Shown here piece by piece: positions 1 to 8,403 of a DNA stretch of 42,704 nucleotides. This DNA comes from Deinococcota bacterium. Lineage in GTDB: Bacteria; Deinococcota; Deinococci; Deinococcales; Trueperaceae. The notes below the pieces were generated by a model that was given only the letters and a program-made list of their open reading frames with translations, did no database searches and had not been told where the DNA came from. The stretch covers positions 1-42,704 of the forward strand of contig CAUJFI010000078.1 of the NCBI GenBank assembly GCA_963170125.1, in the 5' to 3' direction. Positions within the stretch are counted from its first letter, which is position 1; every line of letters starts with the position of its first letter. A program made the translations under genes and the position numbers.

Positions 1-816
1 GAGGTCGGCCACGTCCGGGAACACGATGACGGGGGCGTTGCCGCCGAGCTCGAGCGCGAGGCGCGTCAGCGTGCGCGATGCCCCGTCCATCAGGAGTCTG
101 CCGACGCGCGGGCTGCCCGTGAACGCGATCTTGCGCACGCGGGGGTCGTTCAGGAACGCCTGGCCCATGGCCTCGGGGTCACCGTTGACCACGTTCACCA
201 CGCCGGCAGGCGCCCCGCCCACCTGTAGCGCCTGGGCGAGGAGCATCGCCGAGCGCGGCGTGAACTCGGACGGCCGCCCGACCACCGTGTTGCCCGCAGC
301 CAGTGCCGCCGCCCAGGTCCGCACGATGTTGTAGACGGGGAAGTTCCAGGCCGTGATGGTCGCGACGACCCCGAGGGGTTGCGGGAGGACGCTGATGCGC
401 CGGCCGGCCACCCTGGCCGGCACGGTGCGCCCGTAGGTCCGGATGCCCTCGCCGGCGAACCAGGTTAGGTAGCCGGTCGCCGACAGCCACTCGCCACGCG
501 CGTCGCCGATGGGCTTGCCCGACTCTTCGGTCGTGATGAGCGCGAGGTCGTCCACGTTCGCCCTGATCCAGGCGGCGGCGCGCTCCAGGACCTCCGCGCG
601 CTCGTACGCCGTCTTCGCTGCCCAGTCCGGGTAAGCGGCAGCGGCAGCGGCGATGGCGGCGTTCGCGTCGGTCGCGTCTCCGAATGGCACGCGCTGCACG
701 ACGCGCTCACTGCCCGGGTCGATGAGGTCCCACAGCCCACCGGAAGCGGCGTCGACCCAGTCACCCCCGATGAGTTGCTTGAGCGGGAAACGGTCGGTTG
801 TCACTGCGTTCGGCAC
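1..816 (-). CDS. NAD(P)-dependent aldehyde dehydrogenase, 3' part cut off by window edge
   Basis: The first 272 residues of an aldehyde dehydrogenase are visible. The cofactor-binding core is recognisable: NFPVYN, FTGSPRVGR and, at the very edge, LELGGNAP, whose Glu is the general base of the family. The catalytic Cys lies beyond the window. ELGGNAP is typical of the succinate-semialdehyde/aminobutyraldehyde branch. The start is a GTG at 816, five bases after a perfect AGGAGG; the protein begins VPNAVTTDRF. It is the last visible gene of a run of amine oxidase and two aminotransferases, so it probably oxidises 4-aminobutanal or succinate semialdehyde. Exact substrate is inferred from context only. 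Confidence 0.88.
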   Translation of the reverse strand, partial: MPNAVTTDRFPLKQLIGGDWVDAASGGLWDLIDPGSERVVQRVPFGDATDANAAIAAAAAAYPDWAAKTAYERAEVLERAAAWIRANVDDLALITTEESGKPIGDARGEWLSATGYLTWFAGEGIRTYGRTVPARVAGRRISVLPQPLGVVATITAWNFPVYNIVRTWAAALAAGNTVVGRPSEFTPRSAMLLAQALQVGGAPAGVVNVVNGDPEAMGQAFLNDPRVRKIAFTGSPRVGRLLMDGASRTLTRLALELGGNAPVIVFPDVADL

Positions 817-843
817 TCTCCCCTCCTGGCGCGGCGCTATGCG

Positions 844-905
844 CGGCCGCGGCCCTTCGCGGCCGTCACGGGCCTCGACGGCTCACCGGCGCGTGCGCGC
901 GCCGG
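844..905. repeat. Two adjacent perfect GC hairpins between aminotransferase and aldehyde dehydrogenase genes
   Basis: CGGCCGCG (844-851) pairs with CGCGGCCG (858-865). CCGGCGCG (886-893) pairs with CGCGCCGG (898-905) around a TGCG loop. Both fill the 97-bp gap between two minus-strand genes. No T tract follows, so they may be mRNA-stabilising or processing hairpins rather than terminators. Confidence 0.5.
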
Positions 906-913
906 GGCTACGG

Positions 914-2278
914 CTAGGCGACCGGCTCCGCCGCGGGCGCGTGGAGCGCCGCCGCCGCGGCGACGGCCTCCTTCAGGACTGCGAGGCCCTCGTCCACCTC
1001 AGCGTCCGTCATGTTGAGCGGCGGCAGCAGGCGGATGCAGTTCGAGTAGAGCCCCGCCCGGATGACGATGAGGCCGCGCTTCAGCGCCTGCTTCGTGACG
1101 TCGAGCACGAGCTCAGGGAACGGCTCCTTGGTGGCGCGGTCCCTCACGAACTCCATGGCAAGCATCGGGCCGAGGCCGCGCACCTCGCCTACCGCCGACT
1201 GCTCGGCTGCGATCAGCTCGAGGCCGGAGCGCAGCCGCTCGCCCACTTGGACGGCGCGCGCGAGGAACGCCTCGCTGCCGAGCATGGCGAGGGCCTCCAA
1301 GGCCGCCACGCAGGCGAGCGGGTTGCCCGAGTACGTGCCGCCGAGGCCGCCCGGGTGCGGGGCGTCCATCATCTCCGCGCGGCCGACGACGGCGGAGAGC
1401 GGCATGCCCGCCGCTAGCGACTTGGCCGTCGTGACGAGGTCGGGCACGACGCCGGAGTGCTCGACGGCCCAGAGCTTGCCCGTGCGGGCCAGGCCGGACT
1501 GCACCTCGTCGGCGACGAGCACGATGCCGTGGCGGTCGGCGATCTCGCGCAGCCTGCGCAGGAAGCGCGCCGGGACGGGCAGGAAGCCGGCCTCGCCCTG
1601 CACGGGCTCGATGACGAAGGCGGCGATGGCACCCGGGTCCACCTGCGCAACCATGGCCTTGTCGAGGGCCGCGATGGCCATGTCGAGGAACGCGTCCTCG
1701 CTCATGCCGGCGGGCCGGCGGTAGAGGTCCGGGAACGGCAGACGGTAGACCTCGGGCGCGAACGGCCCGAAACCCTTCTTGAAGAGGGCGTACTTACTCG
1801 TCATGCCGAGCGTGAGGTTCGTGCGCCCGTGGTAGGCGCCCTCGAACACGACGACGGCCTGCCGGCCCGTGTAGGCGCGCGCCACGTTGACGGCCGTCTC
1901 CAGCGCCTCCGCGCCGCTGTTCATGAGCACGGCCTTCTTCGGGAAGTCGCCGGGGGCCAGCTCGCAGAGGGTCTCGAGGACGCGCACGTACGGCTCGTAG
2001 GTGCCGACGATGGCGCAGAGGTGGATGAGCCGCTCGGCCTGGTCCTGCAGGGCGCTCACGACGCCCTCGGGCGTGTGCCCGACGGCGAGGACGCCGATGC
2101 CGCCGGCGAAGTCTAGGAGCCGGTTGCCGTCGGCGTCGAGCACGTACGGGCCGTGGCCGCCGACCACGGCGAGGTCGGTCAGGCGCGAGGCGCCACGCGC
2201 GCCGGCGGCGTCGCGGCGGGCCGCGATGGCGAGGCTCTTCGGGCCGGGAACGGGAGTGACTAGCTTGATGCCGCTCAT
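914..2278 (-). CDS. Class III aminotransferase, 4-aminobutyrate type
   Basis: A 454-residue PLP enzyme of aminotransferase class III. It likely moves the amino group of GABA (or another omega-amine) to 2-oxoglutarate in the cytosol. Visible marks are the N-terminal DFAGGIGVLAVGH, SGAEALETAV for cofactor phosphate binding, VLVADEVQSG with Asp257 for the pyridine nitrogen, and TTAKSLAAGMPLSAV with Schiff-base Lys286, close to known GabT proteins. The ATG at 2278 overlaps the upstream TGA by one base (TGATG) and is preceded by GGGGAG. Translational coupling to the second aminotransferase is expected. Ornithine or beta-alanine as substrate cannot be excluded. Confidence 0.88.
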   Translation of the reverse strand: MSGIKLVTPVPGPKSLAIAARRDAAGARGASRLTDLAVVGGHGPYVLDADGNRLLDFAGGIGVLAVGHTPEGVVSALQDQAERLIHLCAIVGTYEPYVRVLETLCELAPGDFPKKAVLMNSGAEALETAVNVARAYTGRQAVVVFEGAYHGRTNLTLGMTSKYALFKKGFGPFAPEVYRLPFPDLYRRPAGMSEDAFLDMAIAALDKAMVAQVDPGAIAAFVIEPVQGEAGFLPVPARFLRRLREIADRHGIVLVADEVQSGLARTGKLWAVEHSGVVPDLVTTAKSLAAGMPLSAVVGRAEMMDAPHPGGLGGTYSGNPLACVAALEALAMLGSEAFLARAVQVGERLRSGLELIAAEQSAVGEVRGLGPMLAMEFVRDRATKEPFPELVLDVTKQALKRGLIVIRAGLYSNCIRLLPPLNMTDAEVDEGLAVLKEAVAAAAALHAPAAEPVA

Positions 2279-3624
2279 CAGCGCTCCCCCCTGCCTCCGG
2301 AGGAGACCACGCCGGCGACGGCTCTCGCTCCGCGCTGCTCTACCGCGGCCGGTGCGGCGTTGGCCGCGAGCGCCCGGCGGAACACGGCGAGCGCCGCGTC
2401 TATCTCGGCCTCGCCGACGACGAGGGGCGGGATCCAGCGCACGACCTGGTCGTCCACGCCGCACGTGAGGAGCAGGAGGTTCTCCGCGAGGCACGCCTGT
2501 TGGACGCGCTTCGCGACACCGGCCTCGCCGGCGAACTCGACGCCGATCATCAGGCCGAGCCCGCGCACGTCGCCGATGACGGGGTACTGCCGCTGCAGCT
2601 CGCGCAGACCGGCGATGAGCCTCTCGCCCATGCGGGCGGCGTTGCCGGGCAGGTCCTCGGCGATCAGGGCGTCGATCGTGGCGCGCGCCGCTGCCAGCGG
2701 CACGGTGCTGCCGCCCCCGTACGTGCCGCCGTGGGTGCCCTTCTCCCACTTGGCGGTCAGCTCCGGGCGAGCCGCGATGCCGGAGATGGGGAGGCCGCTC
2801 CCCAGGCCCTTGGCCAAGATCACCACGTCTGGCAGCACCCCGTGGTGCTCGTAGGCGAAGAACTTGCCCGTGCGCCCGAAGCCCGTCTGCACCTCGTCGA
2901 ACACGAGCACGATGCCGTGCTGGTCGGCCAGCCGCCGCAACCCTTCGAGGAAGCGCTTGGGAGCCGGCACGTAGCCGCCCTCGCCTAGCACGGGCTCGAT
3001 GATGAACGCGGCCGTCTCGTCCGGCGCCGTCTGACTCTTGAGGATGAGCTCGAGCTCGCGCAGGCAGAAGTCGACGGTCGTGTCGTCGTCCCAGCCGTAG
3101 CGGTAGGCGTACGGGAAGGGCGCGACCACGACGCCGGCCGGCAGGGGCTGGTAGCGGTGGCGGTAGACGGTCTTGGAGGTCGTGAGGGCCATGGCCTGCC
3201 CGGTGCGTCCGTGGAAGCTCCCCTGGAACACGACGACGTTGGGCCTGAGCGTGGCGTGGCGCGCGAGCTTGACGGCGGCCTCGACGGCCTCCGCCCCGCT
3301 GTTGCTGAAGAAGAACGAGCCGAGCTCCGGGTGGACCACGGTGGCGAGCGCGTCCGCGAGGCGCTCCAACGCGGGGCTGAGGACTATGTTCACCTGAGCG
3401 AAGAGGAGCTCGGCGGCCTGCCGCTGGATGGCCTCCACCACGCGCGGGTGGGCGTGGCCCGTGTTGGCGACGCCGATGCCGGAGGTGAAGTCGAGGTAGG
3501 CGGTGCCAGCCTCATCGAAGAGGTACGCCCCCTCGCCGCGCACCGGGCGCAGCTGCGTGAGGCGCGACCAGACGGGCGCGAGGTGCGACCCCGTCGGGCT
3601 GGCGTTGGCGGTTTCTGGTGCCAT
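2278..3624 (-). CDS. Class III aminotransferase, second copy
   Basis: A 448-residue class III PLP aminotransferase, clearly related to but distinct from its downstream neighbour. It shows DFTSGIGVANTGHAHP, NSGAEAVEAAVKLAR, VLVFDEVQTGFGRTG with Asp243, and ILAKGLGSGLPISG with Schiff-base Lys272. AAGGAG sits seven bases before the ATG. Having two such enzymes between an amine oxidase and an aldehyde dehydrogenase suggests a split of work: one could deaminate putrescine or another diamine, the other GABA. Which does which cannot be told from sequence. The 99-bp gap upstream holds no gene; I found no convincing promoter in it. Confidence 0.87.
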   Translation of the reverse strand: MAPETANASPTGSHLAPVWSRLTQLRPVRGEGAYLFDEAGTAYLDFTSGIGVANTGHAHPRVVEAIQRQAAELLFAQVNIVLSPALERLADALATVVHPELGSFFFSNSGAEAVEAAVKLARHATLRPNVVVFQGSFHGRTGQAMALTTSKTVYRHRYQPLPAGVVVAPFPYAYRYGWDDDTTVDFCLRELELILKSQTAPDETAAFIIEPVLGEGGYVPAPKRFLEGLRRLADQHGIVLVFDEVQTGFGRTGKFFAYEHHGVLPDVVILAKGLGSGLPISGIAARPELTAKWEKGTHGGTYGGGSTVPLAAARATIDALIAEDLPGNAARMGERLIAGLRELQRQYPVIGDVRGLGLMIGVEFAGEAGVAKRVQQACLAENLLLLTCGVDDQVVRWIPPLVVGEAEIDAALAVFRRALAANAAPAAVEQRGARAVAGVVSSGGRGER

Positions 3625-3723
3625 GTCGACTCCTTTGCGACGTGCGGCCTGCCGGTACAGCTCGCTTGGCTAGGTCTATTGCTCTCGATGATACGGCGGC
3701 GCTCGCGAGGCGCGTGAGCCGGA

Positions 3724-5091
3724 TCAGACGGGGTGCGCGACCCCCGCGGCGACCCCGGCGACCGCCTCCTTGGCCGCGAGGACCTCGGCTGCGGCGCGCT
3801 CACCGCTTAGGAGGGCGCCGTGGACCGTGGCGGCGCGCGCCTCGGGCGCGGTCGCCTCGCCGGCCCAGAAGAGGGGCGGCGTCGGGGCCGCGAGGAGCTC
3901 GCGGGCGCCGTGATGGCCGGGCCTGACGTGCGAGTAGCCGCCGCGCGCGAACGGGTCGGAGTACCAGTCGACGACGAACGCGTCCTGCGCGCGCAGGCCG
4001 GGCCTGCCCAGTTCGCGCCGGAGGGCCTCGAGGCCGCGCTCGAGGGCGTCGTCCTCGCCGAGGCGCATGAGCTCCACGGCGCCGTCGCCCGTCACGAAAG
4101 CCGTCCAGACGACCGCCTCCGTGGTCGGGTGGCCGGCGGACGGCGACCACCACATGGGCGGGTTGCCAGCGGCGTACACGGCCGTGATCTCCTCGGGGGT
4201 GACCGGCTCGGCGAAGCGGTAGACGAGCTTGACGACCGGGCCCATGCCGAGGCCGGCGAGCGCCCGCTCCTTGGACTCGGGGAGCGGCGGGTCGAACTCG
4301 ACGCTCCCGGCCTGCAGCACGCCGACGGGGAGCGTGACGATGGCCATGCGTGAACGGTAGACGTGCCCCTCGTTGTCGTGAACGACGACCCCGCCAGGGC
4401 CCCACTCGATACGGGTGACAACGGTGCCCGTGTAGAACTCGGGCCCGAGAGCCAAGGCCTCGACGACGGCCCCGTAACCCTCGAGGATGCGGTGGTCCTC
4501 CGTGCCGTCCAGGCCGAGCGCGGCGAGCCCTTCGAGGGCGGCGGTGGCGTCGAGGAGGCGCAGGCTCTCGCCCGCGGCGTTGGCGTAGGCGCGCCTCACG
4601 TAGTCGAGCCGCACGTCGTCGAAGCCGAGGCGGCGCAAGTAGGCATCGAACGACTCGTGCCTGCGGGCCGGCAAGGGCGGCAGGCGCCACGAACGCGTGA
4701 CCTCGAGGGCCGGGTCCTCCGCGCGCGCCTGGCGCATGGTTAGTCGCCGGCCGTCCGCGAGCCGCACCCAGGAGTCGTCCAGCTTCTCCCAGTGGACCGT
4801 CTCGAGGCCCAGGCGCTCGACGAGGTGCCACGTGGCCGCGCGCTCCCCGTGGATGAACTCGGCGCCCAGCTCGACGGGGAAGCCCGCGAAGCGCCGGTCA
4901 GTGTGCATGCGTCCGCCGAGGCGCTCGCGTGCTTCGAGGACCTTGACCTCGAGGTCGGAGCCCCGCTCGAGCAGGGCCTGGGCGGCGGCGAGGCCGGCGG
5001 CACCGGCGCCGATGACGAGCACGTCGTACACGTCCACGTCGTGCTCGCTCGGGAGGTCGTTGTGGGGCGCCTTGCGCCCGCTATGACTCAT
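3724..5091 (-). CDS. FAD-dependent amine oxidase (monoamine/polyamine oxidase family)
   Basis: A 455-residue flavin amine oxidase. The N-terminal dinucleotide fold reads VLVIGAGAAGLAAAQ at about residues 24-38, followed by the LGGRMHT segment typical of monoamine and polyamine oxidases. The C-terminal FWAGEATAPE closes the FAD site. No signal peptide is visible, so it is cytosolic. It would oxidise a primary or secondary amine to an aldehyde plus ammonia and H2O2. With the Pot transporter, aminotransferase and aldehyde dehydrogenase genes nearby, putrescine or spermidine is the likely substrate (inference). The start lies 14 bp after the upstream acetyltransferase stop; a weak AGGGA precedes it. 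Confidence 0.85.
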   Translation of the reverse strand: MSHSGRKAPHNDLPSEHDVDVYDVLVIGAGAAGLAAAQALLERGSDLEVKVLEARERLGGRMHTDRRFAGFPVELGAEFIHGERAATWHLVERLGLETVHWEKLDDSWVRLADGRRLTMRQARAEDPALEVTRSWRLPPLPARRHESFDAYLRRLGFDDVRLDYVRRAYANAAGESLRLLDATAALEGLAALGLDGTEDHRILEGYGAVVEALALGPEFYTGTVVTRIEWGPGGVVVHDNEGHVYRSRMAIVTLPVGVLQAGSVEFDPPLPESKERALAGLGMGPVVKLVYRFAEPVTPEEITAVYAAGNPPMWWSPSAGHPTTEAVVWTAFVTGDGAVELMRLGEDDALERGLEALRRELGRPGLRAQDAFVVDWYSDPFARGGYSHVRPGHHGARELLAAPTPPLFWAGEATAPEARAATVHGALLSGERAAAEVLAAKEAVAGVAAGVAHPV

Positions 5092-5105
5092 GGCCGGTCC
5101 CTAGG

Positions 5106-5843
5106 TCAGCTGGCTGGTTCGTGGAGCGCCCGCGGTTCGCGGCGGACGGAAGCGCGCAGCTTGGCACCGCCCAGGCCTCCCGCCAGCCTCGGCGTGCGCT
5201 TCGGCTCGTGCACGAGGAGCACGGCCGTGTTGCCCGCGCGCCACTCGGGGTAGTAGCCCTCGATGATGGCGCGGCCCTCGAGCCCCTGGTGGAGCTGCAT
5301 CGTCACGGTGGGGTCCTCGAGGTCGCCAGCGAGCACGCGCTGGCCGTACTCCTTGGGCGTGAACGCCTCGCGGTAGCGGTCGTAGCCCATGAGCATGCCG
5401 CCCGCGTACCAGCCGCGTAGGCCGAGCCGCTCGACGAGGGCGAGCCTAGCCTTGTAGATGGCGGTGGCGACGCCCCTGCGCTGGTAGTCGGGGTGGACGG
5501 CGATCTCGACGCCGTACAGCCACTCCCCTTCCGGGTCGTGGTTGCGAAGGCCGAAGGAGCCGATGACGTCGTACCAGGGGAGCGCCGGCTCGTCGGGCGT
5601 GCGAGCCGTGCGCATGGTCGTCGCCATGCCGATGACCTTCTCGGTGCCGTCCTCGTAGGTGGTCGCCACGAACTGCCCTTCCGGGAACCGTTCGAGCTGC
5701 TCGGCGACCGCCTCGGGGTTGATGCAGTGGACGTAGCGGTCCGTTGGGTAGCCGTTGGCAAGCCTGACGACGTCGTAGACGCCATGACCATGCCGTAACT
5801 GCGCATTGGCTACGGTGAACTCTAGTACTTCTTTGCCTCTCAT
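5106..5843 (-). CDS. GNAT acetyltransferase related to the GNAT half of YhcX-type nitrilase fusions
   Basis: A 245-residue GNAT-fold protein. The acetyl-CoA-binding motif A reads VEIAVHPDYQRRGVATAIY, followed by WYAGGMLMGYDRYREAFTP and DPTVTMQLHQG. This layout (ERFPEGQFVA, NHDPEGEWLYG, then motif A, then the PxYxRY and LxFQL-like segments) matches the GNAT domain found fused to carbon-nitrogen hydrolases such as YhcX. Here it stands alone. It closely resembles the gene at 15720-16424. It is the first gene of the amine oxidase run, so an acyl-polyamine or related amine is a reasonable guess for substrate, but none is proven. No strong ribosome binding site precedes the ATG. Confidence 0.75.
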   Translation of the reverse strand: MRGKEVLEFTVANAQLRHGHGVYDVVRLANGYPTDRYVHCINPEAVAEQLERFPEGQFVATTYEDGTEKVIGMATTMRTARTPDEPALPWYDVIGSFGLRNHDPEGEWLYGVEIAVHPDYQRRGVATAIYKARLALVERLGLRGWYAGGMLMGYDRYREAFTPKEYGQRVLAGDLEDPTVTMQLHQGLEGRAIIEGYYPEWRAGNTAVLLVHEPKRTPRLAGGLGGAKLRASVRREPRALHEPAS

Positions 5844-6216
5844 AACGTCGCTTCAACAACGCCTGTTGAGGTATGTGAGCCCGTAAAAGGGGGAAACTGA
5901 AACGGTTAGGGAAGGGTTATTACGGTCCCTGACCGGAAGAGCTTCTCCACAACCTTTACGCGAGAGCGTTCGCCTCCCGAGACCATCTCCTGATGGCTCA
6001 TTCGGTCTCACTCACACTTTAGGGTTGTCTTGAAGTATCTCACGCTCCTTCTTGCCCGTTTGACGGGAGTGTAGCACGCGCTCCAGGACCCCCAGCGTGA
6101 CGCGACTCACAGACGCCGTGCAGCACGCGACTTCGTCGGGCTTGACAAAGGCGCGGCTCGAGCGTATAGGGACCGCCGACCACCCTCGAGACATCCGGGG
6201 TTGGTAATCTGCTGGC
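5844..6216. other. 373-bp intergenic region between divergent genes, with two inverted repeats
   Basis: No gene is visible here. TCAACA (5853-5858) and TGTTGA (5864-5869) form a perfect 6-bp inverted repeat with a 5-base spacer, ten bases upstream of the acetyltransferase start, where an operator could lie. GAGACC (5979-5984) and GGTCTC (6004-6009) form a second, weaker one. The right end carries the promoter given separately. The stretch is visibly poorer in GC than its surroundings. Confidence 0.4.
6142..6170 (+). promoter_or_regulatory. Sigma-70-type promoter for the DUF1648 gene
   Basis: TTGACA (6142-6147), a 17-base spacer and TATAGG (6165-6170) stand 46 bases before the ATG at 6217. 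Perfect -35 and ideal spacing make this one of the best promoters in the window. Confidence 0.7.
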
Positions 6217-6789
6217 ATGCAGGTCTCCCGCGAGGACGCGAAGCTCGTGACAGCCGGACTCAGGACGCCGCCGACGGGCCTCGACCTCGCCTTCGAGATC
6301 CTGGCGGCCCTCACCGTGGCGATGGCGATCGCGTTCCTCGCCGTGGCGTGGTCTGGTCTGCCGGAGCGCGTGCCTACCCACTTCGACGCGTCGGGCGCGC
6401 CCGACGCCTTCGGGTCGCGCTGGTCCCTCTGGGGGTTGGCGGGGGTCATGGTGGCGCTGTACGCCGCTCTCTACGCCATGAAGTTCGCGCCGCCGAGGCT
6501 CTGGAACCTGCCGTTCGCGGTCACGTCCGCCAACGCTCAGGCCGTCGGTCGCCTCTTGGCACGCTTCAGCCGGGTCATGAACCTCGCCTGCGCCGCCCTC
6601 TTCGGCGCGTTGCTCGTTGGCAGCGTACGGGTCGCGCTCGGGCAGGCAGGTGGGCTGCCCGTCTGGACCCCGCTGGTCGGGGTCCTCCTCGTGTTCGGCG
6701 CGCTGGCCTGGGTCCTCATCACGCTGTCGCGGCTGGGCCGGGGCGGGGCGGCGAGCAAGCCGGCCGCGCGGCGTCACGGGTCGCGGTAA
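6217..6789 (+). CDS. DUF1648 domain membrane protein
   Basis: A 190-residue inner-membrane protein with about four hydrophobic helices (near residues 25-46, 70-88, 113-135 and 145-165). Between the first two sits LPERVPTHFDASGAPDAFGS, the signature of the DUF1648 family, which is also found at the N-terminus of SdpI-type immunity proteins. There is no SdpI C-terminal domain, so an immunity role should not be assumed. It is transcribed alone from a strong promoter; its last 16 bases overlap, tail to tail, a broken regulator fragment. Confidence 0.75.
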   Translation: MQVSREDAKLVTAGLRTPPTGLDLAFEILAALTVAMAIAFLAVAWSGLPERVPTHFDASGAPDAFGSRWSLWGLAGVMVALYAALYAMKFAPPRLWNLPFAVTSANAQAVGRLLARFSRVMNLACAALFGALLVGSVRVALGQAGGLPVWTPLVGVLLVFGALAWVLITLSRLGRGGAASKPAARRHGSR

Positions 6790-6920
6790 CCGATCACGGC
6801 CAAGGCGCAGGGCTCGCCCTCCTGCTCGACGTCGTCAGCGAACTCCGCGAGCAGCGTCGTGAGCTTGTTCATGAGCTTGGCGTACTTGCGCGGGGACAGG
6901 CGCACGCGGAGCGTCGCAGT
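6774..6920 (-). pseudogene. 3' fragment of a probable HTH (ArsR-like) regulator
   Basis: On the minus strand an open frame of 48 codons ends at a TGA (6774-6776). It reads TATLRVRLSPRKYAKLMNKL, continues LTTLLAEFADDVEQEGEPCA and ends IGYRDP. This is the tail pattern of winged-helix regulators: a Leu-rich helix, then an acidic stretch, then a short aromatic strand. No usable start lies upstream in frame and an in-frame TAG occurs at 6981-6983. The DNA-binding domain is missing. It is probably the stump left when the neighbouring ATPase gene arrived. The family call is tentative. Confidence 0.4.
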
Positions 6921-6958
6921 GCTGGCTGATAGGCCGTCCCTACCAGTCGGTCCCCACC

Positions 6959-7027
6959 ATGGAAAAGGTATAGCAGAGACCTAGGGAAAGGTACAGTAGA
7001 AACCCAGGAAAAGGTGTAGTGGCTCAT
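6959..7027. repeat. Three tandem 23-bp direct repeats directly upstream of the DUF4143 ATPase gene
   Basis: Units at 6959-6981, 6982-7004 and 7005-7027 share the core GGRAAAGGTRYAGYRG. The period is exactly 23 bp, about two helical turns. The last unit runs into the ATG at 7026. Each unit holds an AGGT, so they could act as iterated operators, as promoter elements, or as ribosome-binding repeats. Confidence 0.7.
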
Positions 7028-8300
7028 GTCAGCCTACCTTCCCCGCCTACAGGATGCCGTTCTCCTGGATCTCCTTCGGGGGCTGCCCGCGGTGGCGATC
7101 GACGGCGCCAAGGGGGTCGGGAAGACCTCCACGGCCGAGCGGGTAGCCGGCACGGTGCTCCAAGTCGATAGGCCCGAGGTAGCAGAGTCGCTGAGGAATG
7201 ACCCGGGGTTGATCCGCCGCCTTAAACCTCCGGTCCTGCTCGACGAGTGGCAGTACGTCCCGCAACTGTGGAACAGCGTCAGGCGTTCGGTGGACGAAGA
7301 TTACCGTCCCGGCCAGTTCCTGCTTGCCGGCAGTGCCTCGCCGCGGGACGAGAATCGGCTGCACTCAGGGGCGGGCCGCATCGTACGCCTGCGCATGCGG
7401 CCGCTCTCCATCGAGGAACGCGGGCTGGACGAACCTTCCGTGCGCTTGGCGGACCTGCTTACCGGAGCGGCATCCGAGGCTTCGAGAAGTACGGACGTAG
7501 GGTTCGGCCGTTACCTGCACGAGATCACCGCCTCGGGCTTCCCCGCCATACGGCAGCTACCGGACCGGTACCGCGACGCCCAACTCGACAGCTACGTGGC
7601 GAACATAGTCGAGCACGACTTCCCCGAGCAAGGGTTGAGGGTACGCCGGCCACAGACGCTGTTCGCCTGGTTGAAGGCCTACGCGGCCGCGACAGCCGGC
7701 ACCGCCTCTTACACGACCATCCTCGACGCGGCAACGTCGGGAGAGAGCGATAAACCGACCAAGGTGACGACGGGTGCGTGGCGAGACATGCTCAGCAGGC
7801 TCTGGCTCCTCGATCCCGTGGAGGCCTGGCTGCCCGGCGACCACGCGTTCGGCCGCCTCTCGGCCGCCCCGAAACACTTCCTGGCTGACCCGGCGCTCGC
7901 CGCCCGCCTGTTGAACCTAACGAGCGCGCGGCTCGAGACCGGGGCCGTCGACCACGTCCTCGGTCCCCAGGGCGGCACGGTGGCCGGGCGGCTGTTCGAA
8001 GCCCTAGTGGCGCAGAGCCTCCAGGTCTACGCCTCCGTGAACGAGGCGTGCCTCTACCACTTCCGCAGCGACACCGGGCACCGAGAGATCGACTTCATCG
8101 TGGAGCGCGGCAACGTCGTGGTAGCGCTCGAGGTCAGACTCTCACCGTCGGTGAGCGACGACGATGTTCGCCATCTCCACTGGCTGGGCGAGAGGATGGG
8201 GCCCACCTTGGCCGCCAAGGTCGTGGTCAACACGGGCCCAACGTCCTACCGTCGGCGCGACGGCGTCTGGGTCGTGCCGGCGGCCCTGGTCGGCGCCTGA
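7026..8300 (+). CDS. ATP-binding protein, AAA_14 plus DUF4143 domains
   Basis: A 424-residue protein of the AAA_14/DUF4143 type, common on accessory DNA and of unproven function. Walker A is GAKGVGKTST (residues 27-36). Walker B is PVLLDEWQ with Asp73 and Glu74. Sensor-like LLAGSASP follows near residue 100. The C-terminal part carries REIDFIVERGNVVVALEVR, the PD-(D/E)xK-like segment of DUF4143, but the usual final EVK Lys is Arg here. A nuclease role is therefore doubtful. The ATG at 7026 follows GGAAAAGG inside the third direct repeat. It sits between unrelated genes and next to a broken regulator, which suggests horizontal gain. Confidence 0.85.
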   Translation: MSAYLPRLQDAVLLDLLRGLPAVAIDGAKGVGKTSTAERVAGTVLQVDRPEVAESLRNDPGLIRRLKPPVLLDEWQYVPQLWNSVRRSVDEDYRPGQFLLAGSASPRDENRLHSGAGRIVRLRMRPLSIEERGLDEPSVRLADLLTGAASEASRSTDVGFGRYLHEITASGFPAIRQLPDRYRDAQLDSYVANIVEHDFPEQGLRVRRPQTLFAWLKAYAAATAGTASYTTILDAATSGESDKPTKVTTGAWRDMLSRLWLLDPVEAWLPGDHAFGRLSAAPKHFLADPALAARLLNLTSARLETGAVDHVLGPQGGTVAGRLFEALVAQSLQVYASVNEACLYHFRSDTGHREIDFIVERGNVVVALEVRLSPSVSDDDVRHLHWLGERMGPTLAAKVVVNTGPTSYRRRDGVWVVPAALVGA

Positions 8301-8403
8301 CCCGCTCTCGGAGCCAGACCCCTGCGGTATGCTCACGCACGATGCTCGCAGCGCAACACGGACGAGCGCGACGCGCCCAGCGCCGCCCAGGCGGCGGACT
8401 AGC

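Noticed and set aside
6012..6777. Minus-strand frames across the DUF1648 gene
   Set aside because: The plus-strand protein has a good promoter, family motif and membrane helices; the minus frames have Arg/Pro-rich shadow composition.
6217..6789. SdpI-type immunity protein
   Set aside because: Only the DUF1648 part is present and no SdpA/B/C-like toxin genes are near.
8329..8403. ATG at 8329 as the potB start
   Set aside because: Ribosome binding site spacing is poor and the added residues are low-complexity; the GTG at 8404 gives a normal PotB N-terminus. Not fully excluded.
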